Notes: generated from the sequence alone by a model not told the origin. A stretch of 64,000 nucleotides of DNA from Rhabdaerophilum calidifontis (GCF_008641065.1 NZ_VTRS01000002.1:124001-188000); one strand, 5' to 3'; numbered from the stretch's first letter, positions 16,270 through 24,976 are shown. Numbers and translations are program-made.

Positions 16270-17085
16270 TCAGCGCTTCGGCCGCGCGACGAAGGCGGCG
16301 ATGCCCGCCTCCGCCTCGCGCATCAGCATGTTCTCGACCATGACGCGGCGGGCGTATTCATAGGCATCCGCCAGCGGCATCTCGCGCTGGCGGTAGAAGG
16401 CCTCCTTGCCGATCCGCAGCGTCGCCGCCGGCTTTTCCGCGATCCGCCGCGCCAGCGCCAAGGCCGCATCCAGCGCTTCGCCCGCCGGCACGACACGGTT
16501 GACGAGCCCGAAGCGGTGCGCCGCTTCGGCATCGATCATCTCGCCGGTCAGCAGCATTTCCATCGCGTGCTTGCTCGCGACATTGCGCGCCAGCGCAACC
16601 ATCGGGGTCGAGCAGAAAAGCCCGATATTGACGCCGGGGGTCGCGAAGCGGGCCCGATCGCCGGCGATCGCGAGGTCGCAGCTCGCGACGAGCTGGCAGC
16701 CAGCGGCCGTGGCGATTCCCTCGATGGCGGCGATGACCGGAACCGGCATGTGAACGATTTCGAGCATCATCTCCGCGCATGCCGCCATCAGAGTCTCGAA
16801 GAACGCCTTTCCCCGGTCCGGCGCCGCGCGCGCGGCCTGGATTTCCTTGAGATCGTGCCCGGCGGAGAAGGCCGGCCCCTCCGCCGCAAGGATGACGGCG
16901 CGGATCGCCGGAGCCTCGGCCGCCGCCTGGCGCAGAGCCGCGTGCAGCTGCGCGATGGCGGCCAGGGAAAGCGCATTGCGCCGGGCCGGATCCGCCAGGG
17001 TGAGGATGCGGATCGGCCCTGCGTCCTCCATGCGCAATGGGGCTTCGGTGCGCGCAGGATCGGTCAGGGCAGGGGCGTTTGACAT
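16270..17085 (-). CDS. Crotonase-fold enoyl-CoA hydratase/isomerase family protein, ECHDC3-like
   Basis: A 271-residue crotonase. GPAFSAGHDLKEIQAA forms the first oxyanion-hole strand. IEGIATAAGCQLVASCDLAI, FATPGVNIGLFCSTPMVALA and the C-terminal NRVVPAGEALDAALALA are closest in wording to the ECHDC3 subfamily. Classical hydratase has GCEL, where the Glu is catalytic; here it is GCQL, so ordinary water addition to enoyl-CoA is doubtful. GGAG lies six bases before ATG 17085; in-frame ATG 17097 is an alternative. Divergent from the PaaI-like thioesterase; both may handle acyl-CoA. Confidence 0.8.
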   Translation of the reverse strand: MSNAPALTDPARTEAPLRMEDAGPIRILTLADPARRNALSLAAIAQLHAALRQAAAEAPAIRAVILAAEGPAFSAGHDLKEIQAARAAPDRGKAFFETLMAACAEMMLEIVHMPVPVIAAIEGIATAAGCQLVASCDLAIAGDRARFATPGVNIGLFCSTPMVALARNVASKHAMEMLLTGEMIDAEAAHRFGLVNRVVPAGEALDAALALARRIAEKPAATLRIGKEAFYRQREMPLADAYEYARRVMVENMLMREAEAGIAAFVARPKR

Positions 17086-17184
17086 CGCGATCTCCATCGG
17101 TTCACCCTTGAACAAAGTCTAGCCCGGAACCGGGGCGCGCGCGAGCCGCTTTCGCCGCGCCGGTTCCCCTCATCCGAGTCCGCG

Positions 17185-17640
17185 ATGCCCATGAGCCCCG
17201 ACGATGCGCCGCCCGCCCTCGACCGCGATGCGATGGAGGCCTATCTCGACGCGATCTTCCCCGAGATCCATCATGGCGGGCGGACGCTGGGGATCGAGGC
17301 GGTGGGGCGCGGCACCTGCCGGATCCGCATGGCCTATCATCCCCGCCATCTGCGCCCCGGCGGCACGCTCTCCGGCCCGGCGATGATGACGCTTGCCGAT
17401 TTCGCGCTCTATGTCGCGGTGCTCTCGGTGGTCGGGCGAACGCCGCTCGCGGTGACGACCAATCTCTCGATCAATTTCCTGCGCAAGCCCGAGCAGGCCG
17501 ATCTCCTCGCCGAATGCCGGTTGCTCAAGGCCGGCGCGCGGCTCTGCGTCGGCGAGGTGACCATCCGCTCCGAGGGCCTCGCGGCGGCGGTGGCGCATGT
17601 CACCGGCACCTATTCCGTGCCGCCGCGCCAGGGAGTTTGA
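17185..17640 (+). CDS. PaaI-family hot-dog thioesterase
   Basis: A 151-residue single hot-dog domain. The central helix motif is LRPGGTLSGPAMMTLADFAL, followed by strands AVTTNLSINFLRKPEQADLL and CRLLKAGARLCVGEVTIRSE. The G-G-x2-G pattern followed by an Asp in the helix (TLADFALY) corresponds to the PaaI/YbgC catalytic region. It probably hydrolyses short or aromatic acyl-CoAs. It lies just upstream of rplM-rpsI, an arrangement I recall from other alphaproteobacteria, but the r-protein genes have their own promoter. Confidence 0.82.
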   Translation: MPMSPDDAPPALDRDAMEAYLDAIFPEIHHGGRTLGIEAVGRGTCRIRMAYHPRHLRPGGTLSGPAMMTLADFALYVAVLSVVGRTPLAVTTNLSINFLRKPEQADLLAECRLLKAGARLCVGEVTIRSEGLAAAVAHVTGTYSVPPRQGV

Positions 17641-17678
17641 GGTAAAATAATACCATAATTTACAAAGCTATGATAGAA

Positions 17679-17743
17679 TTGAGTTTTCTGCCTGACGACG
17701 GAATATTGGTGCCATTGATTCTGCAATCACAATCGCTTATAGC
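17679..17743 (+). promoter_or_regulatory. Candidate tandem promoters for rplM-rpsI
   Basis: P1 is TTGAGT (17679-17684) with a 17-base spacer and AATATT (17702-17707). P2 is TTGATT (17715-17720) with a 17-base spacer and TATAGC (17738-17743). Both lie in a distinctly AT-rich 100-base patch after the thioesterase gene. P2 is closer to consensus spacing and would give a leader of about 60 bases. Confidence 0.5.
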
Positions 17744-17754
17744 CTTTCACGTCC

Positions 17755-17774
17755 GGCGGCGCTGATGCGCCGCC
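17755..17774 (+). other. Stem-loop in the rplM leader
   Basis: GGCGGCGC and GCGCCGCC pair perfectly around a TGAT loop, 35 bases before the rplM start codon and downstream of P2. It ends in TTATCG rather than a T-run, so it is a leader structure that could serve autoregulation or attenuation by an r-protein. Confidence 0.55.
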
Positions 17775-17808
17775 TTATCGTTTCCGATCACACCCTTCGA
17801 GGATCGTC

Positions 17809-18294
17809 ATGAAGGCCCTGACCTCTGCCACGCGCTCGTTCGTGGCGAAGCCGGCCGAAGTCGACAAGAAATGGATCGTGATCGACGCGACCGGCCTCGT
17901 CGTGGGCCGCCTCGCCTCGATCGTGGCCATGCGGCTTCGCGGCAAGCACAAGCCCTCCTTCACCCCCCATGTCGATTGCGGCGACAATGTCATCGTGATC
18001 AATGCCGAGCGGGTGGCGTTCACCGGCCGCAAGCGCGACCAGAAGAACTATTACCACCACACCGGCTATATCGGCGGCATCAAGGAGCGGTCCGCCCGCT
18101 TCATCCTCGAGGGGCGCTTCCCGGAGCGCGTCGTCGAGAAGGCGGTGGAGCGCATGCTGCCCCGCGGTCCGCTCGGCCGCCGGCAACTCGCCAATCTGCG
18201 CGTCTACAAGGGCGCGACGCATCCGCACGAGGCGCAGCAGCCGCTCGCGCTCGATGTCGCGGCGCTCAACCCCAAGAACACGAGGCTCGGGTAA
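17809..18294 (+). CDS. rplM: 50S ribosomal protein L13
   Basis: A 161-residue ribosomal protein of the large subunit, an early assembly protein. [57 protein letters not shown] and [20 protein letters not shown] are the L13 signature stretches, and the length is normal for alphaproteobacteria. GAGG precedes the ATG by six bases. It forms the usual two-gene operon with rpsI, 2 bases apart. Confidence 0.98.
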   Translation: MKALTSATRSFVAKPAEVDKKWIVIDATGLVVGRLASIVAMRLRGKHKPSFTPHVDCGDNVIVINAERVAFTGRKRDQKNYYHHTGYIGGIKERSARFILEGRFPERVVEKAVERMLPRGPLGRRQLANLRVYKGATHPHEAQQPLALDVAALNPKNTRLG

Positions 18295-18296
18295 CG

Positions 18297-18776
18297 ATGG
18301 CTGAGATCCTTTCCTCCCTCGCCGATCTCGGCGGTTCGGCCAAGGGCGTGCAGCCGGAAGCGCCGGTTCACGTCCAGAAGCTCGACAAGCAGGGCCGCGC
18401 CTATGCGACCGGCAAGCGCAAGGACGCGGTCGCCCGCGTCTGGATCAAGCCGGGCTCCGGCAAGATCACCGTCAACGAGCGCGCGGTCGAGGTCTATTTC
18501 GCCCGTCCCGTGCTGCGGCTGATCCTCAACCAGCCGCTGGTGGCGGCGAACCGCGTCGATCAGTACGACATCACCGTCACCTGCACCGGCGGCGGTCTCT
18601 CGGGCCAGGCTGGCGCGGTGCGCCACGGGCTTGCCCGCGCGCTGACCTTCTACGAGCCGGAACTGCGCTCCACGCTCAAGAAGGGCGGCTTCCTCACCCG
18701 CGACAGCCGCGTGGTCGAGCGCAAGAAATACGGCAAGGCCAAGGCCCGCCGGAGCTTCCAGTTCTCGAAGCGCTAA
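18297..18776 (+). CDS. rpsI: 30S ribosomal protein S9
   Basis: A 159-residue small-subunit protein. The N-terminal 30 residues are the extra alphaproteobacterial arm. [55 protein letters not shown] and the C-terminal tail [11 protein letters not shown] are all canonical. The tail reaches into the P-site tRNA. It starts 2 bases after the rplM stop, so translation is coupled. A strong intrinsic terminator follows about 100 bases downstream. Confidence 0.98.
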   Translation: MAEILSSLADLGGSAKGVQPEAPVHVQKLDKQGRAYATGKRKDAVARVWIKPGSGKITVNERAVEVYFARPVLRLILNQPLVAANRVDQYDITVTCTGGGLSGQAGAVRHGLARALTFYEPELRSTLKKGGFLTRDSRVVERKKYGKAKARRSFQFSKR

Positions 18777-18833
18777 GCGTCGCAGCGCTTCGGTCTGGCT
18801 CGGCTTTGCCCGCCTTGCCAGTTCTCGAAGCGC
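18758..18833 (+). repeat. 16-bp direct repeat of the rpsI 3-prime end
   Basis: CCAGTTCTCGAAGCGC occurs at 18758-18773, inside the last rpsI codons, and again at 18818-18833 in the downstream non-coding stretch, exactly 60 bases apart. The bases between do not otherwise repeat. Confidence 0.8.
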
Positions 18834-18872
18834 GGAACCTCATGCGGAATCACAACCGCAGCCAAGCATGCG

Positions 18873-18898
18873 AAAGCCCCGGGAAACCGGGGCTTTTT
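18873..18898 (+). terminator. Intrinsic terminator of rplM-rpsI
   Basis: AAAGCCCCGG and CCGGGGCTTT form a 10-bp stem around a GAAA tetraloop, followed by further Ts. This is the clearest Rho-independent terminator in the window; read on the minus strand the A-run would also serve the convergent methyltransferase gene. Confidence 0.92.
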
Positions 18899-18926
18899 CG
18901 TTGTGTGGCAGGGAGCGTTCCGGCCC

Positions 18927-19703
18927 TCAATCCACTTCCGCCAGCCGCGGATGCGGGGTCAGGACAGCCGTGAAGTGCCCTTCCACATCCGACCCCATGG
19001 GGAAGACATTGGCGGCGAAGGTTTCGAGCAGGTCCTTCTCGTAGATGTGCACGCTCGCCCTGCGGCAGAGCACATACTTCGCTGCCGCGACGATGTCCTC
19101 GCGGTCGAGGATCGCGAGGCACACCCAATCGGGATGCGCGCGCAGCCATGTGTGCACCGTCTCCACCAGGCCAGGATAGGCGGGGTGGAGCATGTCGTCG
19201 AGCACGATCAGCCCGTGTTCGTGCATCAGTGGCAGCGCGAGCGCGAGATCCTTGTTGAGATGCGTATCGTCATGCTCGCCGTCGATATGGAAGAAGCGGA
19301 TCGGCAGGTCGGGGTCGAGATCGGCGCGGGCCCGCAGCGGCGCACGGAGATCGTCGGTCGTCATGGTCGCGGTCGAGCCCTTGATCGCGCTGTAGCGGTC
19401 GCGGGCGAGGCCGTGGCGGGCGCAATTGGCGTGGAGATTGTCGAGCACCCTCTCGCTCGGCCAGGTGAAGACATCGACGCCGATCGCATGCTCGCCCGGT
19501 GCGAGCCCGAGCCCGAGCGCGATGAAGAAGCGGCCCTCGAAGGTGCCGATCTCGGCGAGATGGCCGCGGATGCCGTGTTCGCCCTGCCGGCGGATCATAT
19601 GGCCGCAGATCGAGGCGGCGAAGGCGGAGGACATGCCGCGCACCGCCGCATAGCCGTTGCGGAGATAGGCGTCGAGGGCGGGGTTGCCGGTCGGCAGGAT
19701 CAT
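18927..19703 (-). CDS. Class I SAM-dependent methyltransferase (FkbM/Methyltransf_24-like)
   Basis: A 258-residue Rossmann methyltransferase. HLAEIGTFEGRFFIALGLGL is motif I with the acidic and glycine-rich loop. HAIGVDVFTW is motif II, and RFFHIDGEHDDTHLNKDLAL with LPLMHEHGLIVLDDMLHPAY carry the acidic motif IV/post-IV. Such a VDVF/HIDGEHD layout is common in putative sugar- or small-molecule methyltransferases with a metal-like DGxH cluster. The substrate is unknown. AGAGG lies seven bases before the ATG. Convergent with rpsI. Confidence 0.82.
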   Translation of the reverse strand: MILPTGNPALDAYLRNGYAAVRGMSSAFAASICGHMIRRQGEHGIRGHLAEIGTFEGRFFIALGLGLAPGEHAIGVDVFTWPSERVLDNLHANCARHGLARDRYSAIKGSTATMTTDDLRAPLRARADLDPDLPIRFFHIDGEHDDTHLNKDLALALPLMHEHGLIVLDDMLHPAYPGLVETVHTWLRAHPDWVCLAILDREDIVAAAKYVLCRRASVHIYEKDLLETFAANVFPMGSDVEGHFTAVLTPHPRLAEVD

Positions 19704-19886
19704 CGGGAAACCTCTTGCGTCGGAACGCTTCTAGGGGATCGCGGCGGCGGGCGCCAGCGCGCCTCCGGTCGGTACCGGCTGTGGCAGCCGAGGATCCGGA
19801 ACCGGGATCCGGGGGTTGCAGGCCGCGCGACGATATGGGAACGAGCCTGAACGAAATCCGCAACCCTGCGGGTCCGGATCAACCCG

Positions 19887-20165
19887 ATGCGTCTCTTCGT
19901 CCTCGCCCTCACGGCGCTGCTGGTGCTGCTGCCGAGCCTGCTGATCCTGTTCGCGCCCGAGCGATCGCTCCGTGCCCGCTTGCCCTGGGCGCTCGCGGCC
20001 TTCCTGTCGCCGCTGGCCACGTTCGGGCTGGTGCGGATGGTGCCTCTCCTGTCCAACAACGCGCCGGAGGCGGCGCAATGGGCGCGGTTCCTCGGCCTGC
20101 TGCTCTCCGGCGGCGGTTTCTTCCTGCCCTGGATCCTGTTCGCGATCTTCCTCCACCGCCGCTGA
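19887..20165 (+). CDS. Small three-helix membrane protein, unknown function
   Basis: A 92-residue hydrophobic protein with three likely membrane helices: FVLALTALLVLLPSLLILFA, LPWALAAFLSPLATFGLVRM and FLGLLLSGGGFFLPWILFAI. Short basic loops follow each helix (RSLRAR; HRR at the end). I do not recognise the family. The ribosome site is weak (GGA eight bases upstream of the ATG). It lies alone between the divergent methyltransferase gene and argC. Confidence 0.55.
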   Translation: MRLFVLALTALLVLLPSLLILFAPERSLRARLPWALAAFLSPLATFGLVRMVPLLSNNAPEAAQWARFLGLLLSGGGFFLPWILFAIFLHRR

Positions 20166-20387
20166 AGCCCGCGCCGGGGCGCGCATCAAAACCCTTGGGC
20201 ATGGAAGCCCTTGCGCGGCGGCGGCTTTCGCGGCAAGGATCGCGAGGCCGTCGCGGCGGGCGCGGCGGGAGGGATGAACCATGCGGCGGCTCCACGCCAT
20301 CCGGATCGGGCGACGAAGCGGGTTCTGATCCGCCATCCCCGTTCTTGTCCGCATTCCGCCGGTTCGCCGGCGTCGAAGGAGCCTCGC

Positions 20388-21347
20388 ATGTCCCCAGAAT
20401 CCGCCTTCAGGCTCAAGGGCAGCTCGCCCACGATCTTCATCGATGGCGAGGCCGGCACCACCGGCCTCCAGATTCGCGATCTTCTCGCGGCCGAGCCCGG
20501 CATCGTCCTGCGCTCCATCGCGCCGGAGAAGCGCAAGGACATTGCCGCCAAGCGCGACCTGATGGCCGAGGTGGATATCGTCATCCTCTGCCTGCCGGAT
20601 GAATCGGCCAGGGAGACGGTGGAACTTGCGGATTCGCTCGGCCCGGCGCGGCCGCGCTTCATCGATGCCTCCACGGCGCATCGCGTTGCGCCGGGCTGGG
20701 TCTACGGTTTTCCGGAACTCGCGCGCGGTCAGGCGGAGGCGATCGCCGCCGCCGCCAATGTCGCCAATCCCGGCTGCTACCCCACGGGCGGCATCGCGCT
20801 GATCCGCCCGCTTGTCGATGCCGGGCTGATGCGGCCGGATTTCCCGGTCACGGTCAACGCCGTCTCCGGCTATTCGGGGGGCGGCCGGCCGATGATCGAG
20901 GCCTATGAGGCTGGCACGGCGCCGGCCTTCGAGCTTTACGGCCTGATGCTGTCGCACAAGCACCTGCCGGAACTGACGACCTATTCCCGGCTCACGCGCA
21001 CGCCGATCTTCGTGCCTTCGGTCGGGAATTTCCGGCAGGGCATGCTGGTCTCGGTGCCGCTGCATATCGACATGCTGAGCCATGTCAGCAGCGCCGGCAT
21101 GCTGCGCGACTGCCTCGCGGCGCATTACGCCGGCAGCCGCTTCGTCCATGTTGCAAGCGCGGCCGAGACCGCAGCGCTCAAGGGCAAGATCGAGCCGCAG
21201 GCGCTGAACAACACCAACCGGCTGGAATTGTTCGTGTTCTGGAACGATACGCGCGGCCAGGTGGTGCTGGTCGCCCGGCTCGACAATCTCGGCAAGGGCG
21301 CCTCCGGCGCGGCGGTGCAGAATCTCCGGCTGATGCTTGGGGGGTAA
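20388..21347 (+). CDS. argC: N-acetyl-gamma-glutamyl-phosphate reductase, short (type 2) form
   Basis: A 319-residue NADPH-dependent enzyme of arginine synthesis, reducing N-acetylglutamyl-5-phosphate to the semialdehyde. [18 protein letters not shown] is the nucleotide-binding strand-loop of the short ArgC class, [20 protein letters not shown] contains the catalytic Cys, and [18 protein letters not shown] is the substrate-binding loop. GAAGGAG lies seven bases before ATG 20388. It follows rplM-rpsI at a distance of three genes. The PL5-like gene begins 1 base after its stop. Confidence 0.95.
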   Translation: MSPESAFRLKGSSPTIFIDGEAGTTGLQIRDLLAAEPGIVLRSIAPEKRKDIAAKRDLMAEVDIVILCLPDESARETVELADSLGPARPRFIDASTAHRVAPGWVYGFPELARGQAEAIAAAANVANPGCYPTGGIALIRPLVDAGLMRPDFPVTVNAVSGYSGGGRPMIEAYEAGTAPAFELYGLMLSHKHLPELTTYSRLTRTPIFVPSVGNFRQGMLVSVPLHIDMLSHVSSAGMLRDCLAAHYAGSRFVHVASAAETAALKGKIEPQALNNTNRLELFVFWNDTRGQVVLVARLDNLGKGASGAAVQNLRLMLGG

Positions 21348-21348
21348 G

Positions 21349-22326
21349 ATGATCCGGGCGCTGGCGCTGGCCTTCTTCGTCGCGGGTATCGGCGGTGCGC
21401 GGGCGGCCACCTGCCCGCCGCCGCCCCCGCCGGTCGTGGACATCACCTCGAACACGTTCTACGCCGATTCCGCCGGCTCGATCCCCGATCCGGCGCTGGT
21501 CGAGAAGCGCAAGGCCTCGGTTGCGCCGCTGGAGCGCTTCCGCGCCGATGTCGCCCGCTATGCCAGCCGCGGCCTGGCCGGCAACCGGGACTGGAGCCTG
21601 TGCGCCGGCACCTGGCTGCGCGCCTGGGCCGAAGGCGGGGCGCTGCTCGGCCGGATGAGCGAGACCCAGGCGCATTTCGAGCGTCATTGGTCGCTGGCCG
21701 GGTTCGCCATGGCCTATCTGATCGCAAGGCCGGCGCTGCCGCAGGCCGATCGCGCCGTGATCGAGGCCTGGCTCGACCGCGTGGCGGAGGCCGCGGCGAC
21801 TGCGCAATATGCCGCGCGCCGGAAGCAGGCGAACAACCTTTATTACTGGCTCGGCTTCGCGCTCGGCGCCGCCTCGAGCGCCACCGGCAATGCCCGCCAT
21901 TGGGGGCTCGCCGCCGAGACCTATCGCACGGCCCTGACGCATGTCGAGCCGGACGGCTCGCTGCCCCGCGAGACGCGGCGCGCCGGCATGGCGCTGCATT
22001 ATCACAGCTTCGCGCTTCAGCCCCTGGTGATGCTCGCCGAACTTGCGGCGCGGCGCGGTGCGGATTGGTATGCGCTGGAAGGCGGCGCGATCCATCGCCT
22101 CGCAGCGTTCACGCTGGCCGCGCATGGCGATTCCCGGCCGCTCGCGGAGCGGGCCGGCGCCGCGCAGAAGCCGCTGACGCGCGGCCAGCTCGCCTGGCTG
22201 CCCTTCTACGCCCGCCGCTTCCCGGAACGGGCCGCCGGGGCGGCGGCCATCCTCGCCGAGGGCGATCTCTGGTCCTCGATGATCGGCGGCAACATGAGCC
22301 TCATCGCCCGCCGCGGGATTCCCTGA
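21349..22326 (+). CDS. PL5-like alginate lyase family protein, secreted, catalytic His replaced
   Basis: A 325-residue alpha/alpha-toroid protein with a signal peptide (MIRALALAFFVAGIGGARA, cut near residue 19). It follows AlgL through QANNLYYWLGF (about 160-170), DGSLPRETRRAGMALHYHSF (about 202-221) and LQPLVMLAELAARRGADWYA. In Pseudomonas AlgL the first motif is NNHSYW with His202 catalytic; here it is NNLYYW, with Leu164 instead, while the Tyr of ALHYH is kept. Beta-elimination of alginate is therefore uncertain; a polysaccharide-binding or other role is possible. It begins 1 base after argC and is probably translationally coupled to it. Confidence 0.75.
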   Translation: MIRALALAFFVAGIGGARAATCPPPPPPVVDITSNTFYADSAGSIPDPALVEKRKASVAPLERFRADVARYASRGLAGNRDWSLCAGTWLRAWAEGGALLGRMSETQAHFERHWSLAGFAMAYLIARPALPQADRAVIEAWLDRVAEAAATAQYAARRKQANNLYYWLGFALGAASSATGNARHWGLAAETYRTALTHVEPDGSLPRETRRAGMALHYHSFALQPLVMLAELAARRGADWYALEGGAIHRLAAFTLAAHGDSRPLAERAGAAQKPLTRGQLAWLPFYARRFPERAAGAAAILAEGDLWSSMIGGNMSLIARRGIP

Positions 22327-23175
22327 TCAGGCGTGCCAGGCGGTGACGAGCTGCTTCTGTTCGCCGAGCCCCTCGATGCCGAGCCGGATGATGTCGCCCG
22401 GCTTGAGATAGACCGGCGGCTTCATCCCCATGCCGACGCCCGGCGGCGTGCCGGTGGTGATGACATCGCCGGGTTCGAGCATCATGAATCGCGAGATGTA
22501 GGAGACCAGGAACGCCGCGCCGAAGATCATCGTCGCGGTCGAGCCGGTCTGCATGCGCTTGCCGTTGACGTCGAGCCACATGCCGAGCTTCTGGACGTCC
22601 GGAATCTCGTCCGGTGTCACGAGCCAGGGGCCGAGCGGGCCGAAGGTCGGGCAGCCCTTGCCCTTCATCCATTGCCCGGTTCCCTCGGTCTGGTAGGCGC
22701 GTTCGGAAACGTCGTTGCAGACGCAGAAGCCGGCGACGACGTCAAACGCCTCCTTCTCCGGCACATGGCTGCAGCGCTCGCCGATCACGATCGCGAGTTC
22801 GACCTCCCAATCCGTCTTCACCGAATCCTTGGGGATCATCACGTCGTCGTTCGGGCCGACGATGCAGGATGGCGCCTTGTTGAAGAGGATCGGCTCCACC
22901 GGCGGGGTCGCGCCGGTCTCGGCGGCATGGTCGGCGTAGTTGAGGCCGACGGCGATGAAATTGCCGACCTGTCCGACGCAGGGGCCGATCCGCGGCCGGC
23001 CGCGGACGAGCGGAAGCCTCTCGGGCTTGAGCTTGGCGAGCCGGGCGAGGGATTTGCGGTTGAGCACCTTGCCCGAGAGATCGGGCACATGCTCGGACAG
23101 GTCCCGGATCTTGCCCTGGGCGTCGACGATGCCCGGCTTTTCTTTGCCGGCATGTCCGAAGCGAACGAATTTCAT
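22327..23175 (-). CDS. Fumarylacetoacetate hydrolase family protein
   Basis: A 282-residue FAH-fold hydrolase/isomerase. FIAVGLNYADHAAETGATPP, PILFNKAPSCIVGPNDDVMI and DWEVELAIVIGERC carry the conserved acidic metal ligands of the active site. VCNDVSERAYQ, KGCPTFGPLGPWLVTPDEI and ITTGTPPGVGMG follow in order, as in ureidoglycolate lyase / 2-keto-3-deoxy-fuconate-type hydrolases and HpcE-like isomerases. The exact substrate (a 2-keto acid or diketo acid) cannot be told. Its stop codon abuts the stop of the PL5-like gene. Confidence 0.85.
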   Translation of the reverse strand: MKFVRFGHAGKEKPGIVDAQGKIRDLSEHVPDLSGKVLNRKSLARLAKLKPERLPLVRGRPRIGPCVGQVGNFIAVGLNYADHAAETGATPPVEPILFNKAPSCIVGPNDDVMIPKDSVKTDWEVELAIVIGERCSHVPEKEAFDVVAGFCVCNDVSERAYQTEGTGQWMKGKGCPTFGPLGPWLVTPDEIPDVQKLGMWLDVNGKRMQTGSTATMIFGAAFLVSYISRFMMLEPGDVITTGTPPGVGMGMKPPVYLKPGDIIRLGIEGLGEQKQLVTAWHA

Positions 23176-23616
23176 ACGTGACCCCCCGGTCTCGCCAGTA
23201 GTTCAAGGGCGGCCATAAAACGCCCGAACCTCCGCCAATGCAAGAACGCAGGGCGGGTTCCGGAAGGGGGCTCAGCCATGCGGGGTGCGAAAACACACTC
23301 GATTCCTGCTGTTTTTCTGCAACACTCCGCGCAAAAGCTCTTCCAGGCGCCGCGCGCCCGCACCGCGCGGGTCGGGCCCGACCTGCAAAATCCGTCGGCA
23401 AAGTTTACTCGTGAACAGTTGCTGCGCCGCACCCGGCGCATGGGCGGCGATTTCAGCCGGATTTTTGCCATGTTTTGGGAATTTGCGCCGCGCCGGGCGC
23501 CGGCCCCCGCTGCGCAAGGGGGAGTTGCGCGGCGCCGGAGCCCTCGGCAAGATGATTCGGACGGGATGGAACGGCGCCTGATTCATCGGCGCCGGAAGAA
23601 GAAATAGGGGCAGTCC
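23176..23616. other. 441-base non-coding stretch upstream of fadL-like gene
   Basis: It is a divergent control region between the FAH-family gene and the FadL-like gene. GGTCGGGCCCGACC (23370-23383) is a perfect 14-bp palindrome and the best operator candidate. A moderately AT-rich segment at about 23395-23480 may hold the fadL promoter, but no convincing -35/-10 pair was found. Short frames in it look spurious. Confidence 0.5.
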
Positions 23617-24909
23617 ATGAAGTCAGGTTTTCGCGCGGCGCTGGTGATGACGACGGCGCTGGCCGGGGTCGGAATGGCCGGCGGTTCGGCCTTCGCCGGC
23701 GGGTTCATCAATTCCTCGCAGAGCACCGTGTTCAACGGCATGGCCTATGCCGGTGCCGCGGCACCCGGCTCGTCCTCGGCGGCGACGATGTTCTACAACC
23801 CGGCGACGATCACCGGCTTCTCGCGGTTCACGCTCGACAGCAACTACACCTTCGGCATCCCCGAGACCAAGATCACGTCCTCGACGAATGTCGGCGCCTA
23901 CAACGCCGCCTTCTCGGGCCGTTCGGGCGATGTCGGCCTCGATTACTTCGTGCCGGCGACCTATGTGGTCTATCCGGTGAATGACCGCATCTTCCTCGGT
24001 CTTTCGGTGAACACGACCTACGGCAACTCGACCAAGGCCGAGAATGTCTGGCAGGGCAGCCTCTTCGCCTCGACCTCGAAGCTGCGCATCATCACCGCCA
24101 CGCCGACGATCGCCTACAAGATCAACGAAGCCTGGTCGGTCGGCATCGGCGTCCAGATCCAGTATGCCTCCGCGCACCAGACCGCGCGGCTCCCCGGCGC
24201 GCCCTTCACCGCCGTCGCCGGCGGCGCGGGCATCACGGAATCGGATGGCTGGGGCTTCGGCGTCACCGCCGGCGTGACCTGGCAGCCGTTCAAGGGCACG
24301 CAGATCGGCCTGGGCTGGCGCTCGCTCGTCGACCAGAAGATTTCCGGCCGCACCGTGTTCGGCCCGGCGGTCAGCGAGAATTCCGAAGGCACGCTCAATC
24401 TGCCGAACCGCGTCAATCTCTCGCTGCGCCAGGCGGTTTCCCAGCGCATCGACTTGCTTGCCTCGGTCGAGTGGCAGAACTGGGGCCGTATCGGCCATGC
24501 GCGACTCGACAATCCCGCCAACGCTGCGCTTGCGGTGCTGCCCTTCGGCTACTCGGACGGCTGGTTCTTCTCCGTCGGCGGCGAATACAAGGCCACCGAC
24601 CAGCTGACCCTGCGCGCCGGCATCGGTTACGAGGTGAGCCCGGTCCGCGACAGCGTCCGCCGCGTCACGCTGCCGGACAATGACCGGCTCTGGCTCTCGG
24701 CCGGCCTCTCCTATGATTGGTCGGACCGGTTCACCTTCAACGCCTCCTATTCGTTCCTGCATGTAAAGGATGCGCCGATCACGCAGACCTCCGGCGCGCT
24801 GACGCTGACGGGTGAATCCAAGGCTACTGCGCATCTGATCTCGGTCGGCCTCACCTCGCGCTGGGGCGGGGCGCCGAAGAAGGAAGAGCCGCTCGTCAAG
24901 AAGTTCTGA
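23617..24909 (+). CDS. Outer-membrane hydrophobic-compound porin, FadL/TodX family
   Basis: A 430-residue outer-membrane beta-barrel. The signal peptide ends at GGSAFA, giving a mature N-terminus GGFINSSQSTVFNGMAYAGA. This and SAATMFYNPATITG are the FadL hatch/plug pattern with an NPA motif. Amphipathic strands follow, and the protein ends in LISVGLTSRWGG before a short Lys-rich tail (PKKEEPLVKKF); the C-terminal Phe favours Bam recognition. It should carry long-chain fatty acids or other hydrophobic molecules inward. AGGGG precedes the ATG. A terminator lies between it and the convergent PHA synthase. Confidence 0.88.
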   Translation: MKSGFRAALVMTTALAGVGMAGGSAFAGGFINSSQSTVFNGMAYAGAAAPGSSSAATMFYNPATITGFSRFTLDSNYTFGIPETKITSSTNVGAYNAAFSGRSGDVGLDYFVPATYVVYPVNDRIFLGLSVNTTYGNSTKAENVWQGSLFASTSKLRIITATPTIAYKINEAWSVGIGVQIQYASAHQTARLPGAPFTAVAGGAGITESDGWGFGVTAGVTWQPFKGTQIGLGWRSLVDQKISGRTVFGPAVSENSEGTLNLPNRVNLSLRQAVSQRIDLLASVEWQNWGRIGHARLDNPANAALAVLPFGYSDGWFFSVGGEYKATDQLTLRAGIGYEVSPVRDSVRRVTLPDNDRLWLSAGLSYDWSDRFTFNASYSFLHVKDAPITQTSGALTLTGESKATAHLISVGLTSRWGGAPKKEEPLVKKF

Positions 24910-24948
24910 TCCTGCGGGTCATCCGGCATGCTCCGGGGGGAGACGGCG

Positions 24949-24976
24949 GGGGCGGCGCGAGCCGCCCCTTCCTTTT
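24949..24976 (+). terminator. Terminator after the fadL-like gene
   Basis: GGGGCGGC and GCCGCCCC pair around a GCGA loop, followed by TTCCTTTT. It sits 40 bases after the fadL stop, before the convergent PHA synthase end. Confidence 0.75.

Noticed and set aside
23285-23581. 98-codon plus-strand frame before fadL
   Set aside because: There is no ribosome site, and composition is Arg/Pro/Ser-rich noise in a control region.
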